Shown piece after piece: positions 54,670 through 64,000 of a stretch of DNA of 64,000 nucleotides. The stretch comes from Prostheceraeus crozeri (taxonomy: Eukaryota > Platyhelminthes > Polycladida > Euryleptidae). Within the stretch, counting starts at the first letter, position 1. Each line of letters begins with the position of its first letter. The position numbers were made by a program, and so were the translations under genes. Below the pieces are notes generated by a model that was not told the DNA's origin, did not search any database, and worked only from the letters and a program-made list of their open reading frames with translations. The stretch is from NCBI GenBank assembly GCA_907163375.1, contig CAJQUW010001105.1:1-64000 (forward strand), given 5' to 3'.

Positions 54670-57067
54670 CAGGGCTCCCACTCCTGCGCAAATGCGCAAA
54701 TTTTTAGGAAATTCCAATTTTCTGCGCAAATTTGACAATTTTGTTGTAAAAATGTTAAATTAATAATTAATATCGACATGGTATCCATGAAGTTGCTACC
54801 ATTGAAAATAAATTTTCCTTTTCATGCTAATTATATGGATGTGAATGGGACGAATTCATTGAATCCGACAGCATCGTATCGTGGACCCAATTTTGTGAAT
54901 GTAAAGAATTTGAACTCCTGTTTCAGAAATCTAGCCCGATGATTCATGTCCTGCATGACAAAATCAATGAACTGATCAAAAGTATTCTGGTAAAATTTGT
55001 CTCTCCCATCGCTCTGGAGAATACCGATGTCCACAAAGTTAATATCGGAAAGGAAAATCAATTACCGGATGGGAGACTGGATTTAGGCCGAAATTGTGCA
55101 GAATTATTGTCTGAGTTTGAAGTCGCAACATGCACGCGAAACGCATTCCTGAATGACGTAAGGGAATTTTACTCCACCTTGGTGAAGAAATTAATAAAAT
55201 ATTTTTCACTTGAATAAAACGCAGAGATGTTGAACGAATTTGCCTTCGTTGATCCAAAAAAATGAAACGATCGAAAGATTTGAGCAAAAAGTTCTAAACG
55301 TCGCCAATCGATTTCCTACCATCGTTGAACCAAATGAAAAAGATAGTCTGATAACGGAAAGTCGACGGTTTCATTTAGATTACGTCGTGACAGACAAGTT
55401 ATTCAAAGATGACAGCGATATTTGCTAATTTTGGCAGAATGTACGTGCGACTGAGAGCTATGAAAATTTGTCAAAGTTGGCATTGGCTACTTTGTCTCTT
55501 CCCCATGGAAATGCTGACAGTGAACGGATTTTGAAGTATGTGTCGCACAATTTGAATGAACGCAGTGCTATGAAGTCACTTACTTTGAATGGTCTTTTGG
55601 TGACGAAATGTGGACTCATGTCGGACGGATGGACTAGTTCAACTTTTCCCTTCTCTGACTCGTTGGCGGAGCTATGTCTATCAGCACGATCAAGATATCA
55701 AGAGAGGCTGAAACGACAGAAAGAGGAAGAAGAATTGAAGGAAATGGAAGATAAAAGCGAGCTGATGCTGGAAGAAAGACTGCTGACAAAGCTGCGCTGG
55801 AGGCACATTATAGCTGCAAGAAAAATTATGGACAAAGTATTCCAAAAGCAACCACAGGTTGACACTGATTATTCACAGCCTTCGAAATATCATAAGAAAT
55901 AGAAGTGTGCAGTTCTTGCTTCTTTCATCATACTTCATATCATTGTTTCACGATTTTTATATTTTGTCTATACTTTTCTATGACACCGATTTGGTTGTTT
56001 TACAGGTTCTTTTCTTATACTATTACATAATATTCGTTTTTTAAGAATTTCTTTACGGTTCAAAACATAAAATAGACTGATCATTCCGAATAAATCAAGA
56101 TGCCTATTGAATCTTAGTAATCATGCAAAACAAGCGTCACAATTATGCTATGTTTACTTAAGTTTGAAATATAAGCTTACAATATAAGCTTCTAACCATC
56201 AACTGTCTCGAACGTTTTTATTTCCAAAGTCATATTATTTCCAAAACAAATTCATTATAATTTCATCCTCGATATCATCATTAATAGAGAACATTTTTGT
56301 CTTTATCGACAAAAACTTATTAATTGTATGACAAATATTATATCGACATCTATTATGTTATACGGTAACTAAATATAATTCTACGATAGGAAACTTGGCC
56401 CGTGAAACGCCTTTAAAAAACTGCATAATTGCGACTACACTTCCGACTATATATACCTTCTTTTAGTATGCTGCCACTCTTTGTATATGCACATTCATTT
56501 TAGAATTGTTTTATGTTTACAATGCCAAAAATTCTGTTTCATATATTTCGCTGTTTCGTAAGATTTTTACGTTTAGATCTGCCCATATTGTATCGAGATT
56601 TCAAATAAATAATTGTTTGAATACCTTAATATAAAGATATCATAAACATGACTTTTCCTTTATTTTTAAAAATCTATTACTGGATACATCACTTGTAGCT
56701 AGTAAGTATCAATAAATTTCATACTTGACTAGGCCCTACAATTAATTACATACATTATTACAAGTAGGGCCTTATGCCTAAATTACATATGTCCTACTTA
56801 ATTCTTAGATAACTATCACATGATATAATGAAATATTGATTGACAATCATTTAGCAGTTCATTAGCTCAAACAATTAGCTGAACTACATTGATAGTTTAG
56901 AAATGCAATAAGATAATAACTTGAAGCAATTAAATAAATCACAAACACAAAGACGGCGACACAGGGGGTCTAGGCACAAGAATTTCGAATTTTATCCCTG
57001 AAATCAAAAGCTGCACAAATTTTAGCAGCATGCGCAAATTTTCGCAAATTATGGAGTGGGAGCCCTG
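54670..57067 (+). mobile_element. hAT derivative, unit 2
   Basis: Same ends and content as unit 1, 2398 bp, differing by a handful of substitutions and a 9-bp loss near 55,475 (the AAGTTGGCA repeat present twice in unit 1). It shares with unit 1 the shorter coding tail. Confidence 0.93.
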
Positions 57068-57511
57068 TTGGTGCTCCCTTAGCTTTCAACGGCCCACATG
57101 GGCTTCTGCTTTCGCTTCCCTCTCTTTCATCGGCGCCCTTGGCTTCTACTGGCGTCCCTTCACTTTCACCAGCGCCCCCTTCGCTTTCACCTGCGTCTCC
57201 TTTGCCTTCTACTGGTGCTCCCTTGGCTTTCAACGGCCCACATCGGTTTCTACTTTCGCTCCCTTCTCTTTCACCGGTGACCCCTTTGTCTCCTATAGAG
57301 TCTCCCTTATCTTTCACCTACGATTCACCAACGATCCACATTCACCCCTTGACTTCCACTGGCGCTCCCTTCGCTTTCATCGGCGTCCCTTGGCTTCTAC
57401 TGGCGCCCTCTTCGAATTCATCAACTCCCCTTGCCTTTTATTGGTGCCCCTTCGCTTTCACCAACGCCTCCTTGGCTTTCACCAGCGCCCTTTTTGCCTT
57501 CTATTGATGCT
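57068..57511. repeat. 21-bp-period minisatellite, block 2
   Basis: 444 bp, the longest block. It carries an additional run (CTTCGAATTCATCAACTCCC onward) that is also present in blocks 3 and 4 but not in blocks 0 and 1. Confidence 0.9.
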
Positions 57512-60004
57512 CAGGGCTCCCACTCCTGCGCAAATGCGCAAATTTTTAGGAAATTCCAATTTTCTGCGCAAATTTGACAATTTTGTTGTAAAAATGTTAA
57601 ATTAATAATTAATATCGACATGGTATCCATGAAGTTGCTACCATTGAAAATAAATTTTCCTTTTCATGCTAATTATATGGATGTGAATGGGACGAATTCA
57701 TTGAATCCGACAGCATCGTATCGTGGACCCAATTTTGTGAATGTAAAGAATTTGAACTCCTGTTTCAGAAATCTAGCCCGATGATTCATGTCCTGCATGA
57801 CAAAATCAATGAACTGATCAAAAGTATTCTGGTAAAATTTGTCTCTCCCATCGCTCTGGAGAATACCGATGTCCACAAAGTTAATATCGGAAAGGAAAAT
57901 CAATTACCGGATGGGAGACTGGATTTAGGCCGAAATTGTGCAGAATTATTGTCTGAGTTTGAAGTCGCAACATGCACGCGAAACGCATTCCTGAATGACG
58001 TAAGGGAATTTTACTCCACCTTGGTGAAGAAATTAATAAAATATTTTTCACTTGAATAAAACGCAGAGATGTTGAACGAATTTGCCTTCGTTGATCCAAA
58101 AAAATGAAACGATCGAAAGTTTTGAGCAAAAAGTTCTAAACGTTGCCAATCGATTTCCTACCATCGTTGAACCAAATGAAAAAGATAGTCTGATAACGGA
58201 AAGTCGACGGTTTCATTTAGATTACGTCGTGACAGACAAGTTATTCAAAGATGACAGCGATATTTGCTAATTTTGGCAGAATGTACGTGTGACTGAGAGC
58301 TATGAAAATCTGTCAAAGTTGGCATTGGCTACTTTGTCTCTTCCCCATGGAAATGCTGACAGTGAACGGATTTTGAAGTATGTGTCGCACAATTTGAATG
58401 AACGCAGTGCTATGAAGTCACTTACTTTGAATGGTCTTTTGGTGACGAAATGTGGACTCATGTCGGACGGATGGACTAGTTCAACTTTTCCCTTCTCTGA
58501 CTCGTTGGCGGAGCTATGTCTATCAGCACGATCAAGATATCAAGAGAGGCTGAAACGACAGAAAGAGGAAGAAGAATTGAAGGAAATGGAAGATAAAAAC
58601 GAGCTGATGCTGGAAGAAAGACTGCTGACAAAGCTGCGCTGGAAGACATAAAAGATTTGAAAGAGCAAGCACGCGACCAACAATCGAGAGCCGAAACTAA
58701 GAGAAAGCAAGCAATGGCATTGCTTGCCAGTGCAGAGAAGGAGGAAGCACCTGCAAGAAAAATTATGGACAAAGTATTCCAAAAGCGACCACAGGTTGAC
58801 GCTGATTATTCACAGCCTTCGAAATATCATAAGAAATAGAAGTGTGCAGTTCTTGCTTCTTTCATCATACTTCATATCATTGTTTCACGATTTTTATATT
58901 TTGTCTATACTTTTCTATGACACCGATTTGGTTGTTTTACAGGTTCTTTTCTTATACTATTACATAATATTCGTTTTTAAAGAATTTCTTTACGGTTCAA
59001 AACATAAAATAGACTGATCATTCCGAATAAATCAAGATGCCTATTGAATCTTAGTAATCATGCAAAACAAGCGTCACAATTATGCTATGTTTACTTAAGT
59101 TTGAAATATAAGCTTACAATATAAGCTTCTAACCATCAACTGTCTCGAACGTTTTTATTTCCAAAGTCATATTATTTCCAAAACAAATTCATTTTAATTT
59201 CATCCTCGATATCATCATTAATAGAGAACATTTTTGTCTTTATCGACAAAAACTTATTAATTGTATGACAAATATTATATCGACATCTATTATGTTATAC
59301 GGTAACTAAATATAATTCTACGATAGGAAACTTGGCCCGTGAAACGCCTTTTAAAAACTGCATAATTGCGACTACACTTCCGACTATATATACCTTCTTT
59401 TAGTATGCTGCCACTCTTTGTATATGCACATTCATTTTAGAATTGTTTTATGTTTACAATGCCAAAAATTCTGTTTCATATATTTCGCTGTTTCGTAAGA
59501 TTTTTACGTTTAGATCTGCCCATATTGTATCGAGATTTCAAATAAATAATTGTTTGAATACCTTAATATAAAGATATCATAAACATGACTTTTCCTTTAT
59601 TTTTAAAAATCTATTACTGGATACATCACTTGTAGCTAGTAAGTATCAATAAATTTCATACTTGACTAGGCCCTACAATTAATTACATACATTATTACAA
59701 GTAGGGCCTTATGCCTAAATTACATATGTCCTACTTAATTCTTAGATAACTATCACATGATATAATGAAATATTGATTGACAATCATTTAGCAGTTCATT
59801 AGCTCAAACAATTAGCTGAACTACATTGATAGTTTAGAAATGCAATAAGATAATAACTTGAAGCAATTAAATAAATCACAAACACAAAGACGGCGACACA
59901 GGGGGTCTAGGCACAAGAATTTCGAATTTTATCCCTGAAATCAAAAGCTGCACAAATTTTAGCAGCATGCGCAAATTTTCGCAAATTATGGAGTGGGAGC
60001 CCTG
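57512..60004 (+). mobile_element. hAT derivative, unit 3
   Basis: 2493 bp. It keeps about 100 bp near 58,648-58,750 that units 1 and 2 lack, encoding KEQARDQQSRAETKRKQAMA and ending in a basic tail; units 1-2 have a short replacement there. Otherwise as unit 1. Confidence 0.93.
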
Positions 60005-60304
60005 TTGGTGCTCCCTTAGCTTTCAACGGCCTACATCGGTTTCTACTTTCGCTCCCTTCTCTTTCACCGGTGACCCCTTTGTCTCCTATAGAGGCTCCCT
60101 TATCTTTCACCTACGATTCACCAACGATCCACATTCACCCCTTGACTTCCACTGGCGCTCCCTTCGCTTTCATCGGCGTCCCTTGGCTTCTACTGGCGCC
60201 CTCTTCGAATTCATCAGCACCCCTTGCCTTTTACTGGTGCCCCTTCGCTTTCACCAACGCCTCCTTGGCTTTCACCAGCGCCCTTTTTGCCTTCTATTGA
60301 TGCT
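60005..60304. repeat. 21-bp-period minisatellite, block 3
   Basis: 300 bp; lacks the first part of block 2 and keeps its last part. Confidence 0.9.
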
Positions 60305-62796
60305 CAGGGCTCCCACTCCTGCGCAAATGCGCAAATTTTTAGGAAATTCCAATTTTCTGCGCAAATTTGACAATTTTGTTGTAAAAATGTTAAATTAATA
60401 ATTAATATCGACATGGTATCCATGAAGTTGCTACCATTGAAAATAAATTTTCCTTTTCATGCTAATTATATGGATGTGAATGGGACGAATTCATTGAATC
60501 CGACAGCATCGTATCGTGGACCCAATTTTGTGAATGTAAAGAATTTGAACTCCTGTTTCAGAAATCTAGCCCGATGATTCATGTCCTGCATGACAAAATC
60601 AATGAACTGATCAAAAGTATTCTGGTAAAATTTGTCTCTCCCATCGCTCTGGAGAATACCGATGTCCACAAAGTTAATATCGGAAAGGAAAATCAATTAC
60701 CGGATGGGAGACTGGATTTAGGCCGAAATTGTGCAGAATTATTGTCTGAGTTTGAAGTCGCAACATGCACGCGAAACGCATTCCTGAATGACGTAAGGGA
60801 ATTTTACTCCACCTTGGTGAAGAAATTAATAAAATATTTTTCACTTGAATAAAACGCAGAGATGTTGAACGAATTTGCCTTCGTTGATCCAAAAAAATGA
60901 AACGATCGAAAGTTTTGAGCAAAAAGTTCTAAACGTCGCCAATCGATTTCCTACCATCGTTGAACCAAATGAAAAAGATAGTCTGATAACGGAAAGTCGG
61001 CGGTTTCATTTAGATTACGTCGTGACAGACAAGTTATTCAAAGATGACAGCGATATTTGCTAATTTTGGCAGAATGTACGTGTGACTGAGAGCTATGAAA
61101 ATCTGTCAAAGTTGGCATTGGCTACTTTGTCTCTTCCCCATGGAAATGCTGACAGTGAACGGATTTTGAAGTATGTGTCGCACAATTTGAATGAACGCAG
61201 TGCTATGAAGTCACTTACTTTGAATGGTCTTTTGGTGACGAAATGTGGACTCATGTCGGACGGATGGACTAGTTCAACTTTTCCCTTCTCTGACTTGTTG
61301 GCGGAGCTATGTCTATCAGCACGATCAAGATATCAAGAGAGGCTGAAACGACAGAAAGAGGAAGAAGAATTGAAGGAAATGGAAGATAAAAACGAGCTGA
61401 TGCTGGAAGAAAGACTGCTGACAAAGCTGCGCTGGAAGACATAAAAGATTTGAAAGAGCAAGCACGCGACCAACAATCGAGAGCCGAAACTAAGAGAAAG
61501 CAAGCAATGGCATTGCTTGCCAGTGCAGAGAAGGAGGAAGCAGCTGCCAGAAAAATTATGGACAAAGTATTCCAAAAGCGACCACAGGTTGACGCTGATT
61601 ATTCACAGCCTTCGAAATATCATAAGAAATAGAAGTGTGCAGTTCTTGCTTCTTTCATCATACTTCATATCATTGTTTCACGATTTTTATATTTTGTCTA
61701 TACTTTTCTATGACACCGATTTGGTTGTTTTACAGGTTCTTTTCTTATACTATTACATAATATTCGTTTTTAAAGAATTTCTTTACGGTTCAAAACATAA
61801 AATAGACTGATCATTCCGAATAAATCAAGATGCCTATTGAATCTTAGTAATCATGCAAAACAAGCGTCACAATTATGCTATGTTTACTTAAGTTTGAAAT
61901 ATAAGCTTACAATATAAGCTTCTAACCATCAACTGTCTCGAACGTTTTTATTTCCAAAGTCATATTATTTCCAAAACAAATTCATTTTAATTTCATCCTC
62001 GATATCATCATTAATAGAGAACATTTCTGTCTTTATCGACAAAAACTTATTAATTGTATGACAAATATTATATCGACATCTATTATGTTAGACGGTAACT
62101 AAATATAATTCTACGATAGGAAACTTGGCCCGTGAAACGCCTTTTAAAAACTGCATAATTGCGACTACACTTCCGACTATATATACCTTCTTTTAGTATG
62201 CTGCCACTCTTTGTATATGCACATTCATTTTAGAATTGTTTTATGTTTACAATGCCAAAAATTCTGTTTCATATATTTCGCTGTTTCGTAAGATTTTTAC
62301 GTTTAGATCTGCCCATATTGTATCGAGATTTCAAATAAATAATTGTTTGAATACCTTAATATAAAGATATCATAAACATGACTTTTCCTTTATTTTTAAA
62401 AATCTATTACTGGATACATCACTTGTAGCTAGTAAGTATCAATAAATTACATACTTGACTAGGCCCTACAATTAATTACATACATTATTACAAGTAGGGC
62501 CTTATGCCTAAATTACATATGTCCTACTTAATTCTTAGATAACTATCACATGATATAATGAAATATTGATTGACAATCATTTGGCAGTTCATTAGCTCAA
62601 ACAATTAGCTGAACTACATTGATAGTTTAGAATGCAATAAGATAATAACTTGAAGCAATTAAATAAATCACAAACACAAAGACGGCGACACAGGGGGTCT
62701 AGGTACAAGAATTTCGAATTTTATCCCTGAAATCAAAAGCTGCACAAATTTTAGCAGCATGCGCAAATTTTCGCAAATTATGGAGTGGGAGCCCTG
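60305..62796 (+). mobile_element. hAT derivative, unit 4
   Basis: 2492 bp, almost identical to unit 3; among the few differences is AGGAAGCAGCTGCC against AGGAAGCACCTGCA near the end of the coding remnant. Confidence 0.93.
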
Positions 62797-63096
62797 TTGG
62801 TGCTCCCTTAGCTTTCAACGGCCTACATCGGTTTCTACTTTCGCTCCCTTCTCTTTCACCGGTGACCCCTTTGTCTCCTATAGAGGCTCCCTTATCTTTC
62901 ACCTACGATTCACCAACGATCCACATTCACCCCTTGACTTCCACTGGCGCTCCCTTCGCTTTCATCGGCGTCCCTTGGCTTCTACTGGCGCCCTCTTCGA
63001 ATTCATCAGCGCCCCTTGCCTTTTACTGGTGCCCCTTCGCTTTCACCAACGCCTCCTTGGCTTTCACCAGCGCCCTTTTTGCCTTCTATTGATGCT
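62797..63096. repeat. 21-bp-period minisatellite, block 4
   Basis: 300 bp, same composition as block 3. Confidence 0.9.
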
Positions 63097-64000
63097 CAGG
63101 GCTCCCACTCCTGCGCAAATGCGCAAATTTTTAGGAAATTCCAATTTTCTGCGCAAATTTGACAATTTTGTTGTAAAAATGTTAAATTAATAATTAATAT
63201 CGACATGGTATCCATGAAGTTGCTACCATTGAAAATAAATTTTCCTTTTCATGCTAATTATATGGATGTGAATGGGACGAATTCATTGAATCCGACAGCA
63301 TCGTATCGTGGACCCAATTTTGTGAATGTAAAGAATTTGAACTCCTGTTTCAGAAATCTAGCCCGATGATTCATGTCCTGCATGACAAAATCAATGAACT
63401 GATCAAAAGTATTCTGGTAAAATTTGTCTCTCCCATCGCTCTGGAGAATACCGATGTCCACAAAGTTAATATCGGAAAGGAAAATCAATTACCGGATGGG
63501 AGACTGGATTTAGGCCGAAATTGTGCAGAATTATTGTCTGAGTTTGAAGTCGCAACATGCACGCGAAACGCATTCCTGAATGACGTAAGGGAATTTTACT
63601 CCACCTTGGTGAAGAAATTAATAAAATATTTTTCACTTGAATAAAACGCAGAGATGTTGAACGAATTTGCCTTCGTTGATCCAAAAAAATGAAACGATCG
63701 AAAGTTTTGAGCAAAAAGTTCTAAACGTCGCCAATCGATTTCCTACCATCGTTGAACCAAATGAAAAAGATAGTCTGATAACGGAAAGTCGGCGGTTTCA
63801 TTTAGATTACGTCGTGACAGACAAGTTATTCAAAGATGACAGCGATATTTGCTAATTTTGGCAGAATGTACGTGTGACTGAGAGCTATGAAAATCTGTCA
63901 AAGTTGGCATTGGCTACTTTGTCTCTTCCCCATGGAAATGCTGACAGTGAACGGATTTTGAAGTATGTGTCGCACAATTTGAATGAACGCAGTGCTATGA
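63097..64000 (+). mobile_element. hAT derivative, unit 5, cut by the window end
   Basis: The left end and the coding remnant as far as the dimerisation region are present; it matches unit 4. The array continues beyond the window. Confidence 0.93.

Larger units (their letters stand above)
51566..64000. repeat. Macrosatellite: hAT derivative plus minisatellite, five units
   Basis: Equivalent points recur at 52,062, 54,831, 57,673, 60,466 and 63,258, giving units of 2769, 2842, 2793 and 2792 bp; the last is cut by the window end. Each unit is one complete hAT derivative with inverted ends followed by a block of 21-bp-period minisatellite. Units are nearly identical. Units 1-2 and units 3-5 form two subtypes (for example an alternative ~100-bp segment near the end of the coding remnant). 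Confidence 0.95.

Noticed and set aside
54210-63190. Frames of 100-190 codons through the minisatellite blocks
   Set aside because: A 21-bp period keeps several frames open by itself; the frames begin in hAT ends and differ in length only with repeat number.

Overview
The window is animal (metazoan) nuclear DNA, AT-rich, and almost wholly repetitive in its right two thirds. I recognise no host protein gene with confidence. Penelope-like retroelements carrying hammerhead ribozyme motifs, hAT transposons, a tRNA-derived SINE and a Polinton-like element together point to an invertebrate, most likely marine. Frequent TAGGCCTA-type palindromes would fit an echinoderm or another marine deuterostome, but that is a weak hint and the species is not established.

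Layout. 1-16.5 kb: mostly unrecognised single-copy sequence with a foldback repeat (4.0-4.8 kb), a non-autonomous DNA transposon with 6-bp target duplications (5089-6814) and a diverged direct duplication (11.5-13.3 kb). 16.7-18.2 kb: a broken minus-strand gene of an RNase H-like transposase family. 18.3-19.3 kb: a foldback MITE with TA target sites whose right arm contains a second, smaller MITE. 20.6-24.5 kb: Penelope-like element PLE1 (minus), split by a SINE with a 14-bp target duplication and bounded by two pseudo-LTRs. 24.6-31.4 kb: PLE2 (minus), split by a 3226-bp hAT element with an apparently intact transposase and exact 8-bp target duplications; an inverted, nearly identical 0.9-kb piece of PLE2 lies head-to-head beside it (31.45-32.35 kb). 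32.35-32.9 kb and 49.0-50.8 kb: two divergently oriented parts of a third Penelope-like family (PLE3), separated by a Polinton-like element (32,902-49,016). 51.0-51.6 kb: the 5' part of PLE4. 51.6-64.0 kb: a macrosatellite of five units, each a dead 2.4-2.5 kb hAT derivative plus a 21-bp-period minisatellite.

The Polinton-like element is a broken fossil of about 16.1 kb with TIRs of 1.1 and 1.5 kb built from ~316-bp tandem units. It holds a protein-primed family B DNA polymerase, an upstream C2H2 zinc-finger/proline-rich region, three paralogous ~150-residue proteins, two paralogs of a possible ssDNA-binding protein, a RING-like segment, a DEDDh-exonuclease-like protein and a protein that resembles one lobe of TATA-binding protein. 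I could not recognise an integrase, capsid, packaging ATPase or protease. Its control regions carry repeated small RNA hairpins, an 88-bp tandem array with AP-1-like sites, and tandem AATAAA signals between convergent genes.

The order of some events can be read from the nesting: PLE1 before the SINE; PLE2 and its inverted piece before the hAT; PLE3 before the Polinton-like element; a hAT inserted into a minisatellite before the pair was amplified as a macrosatellite.
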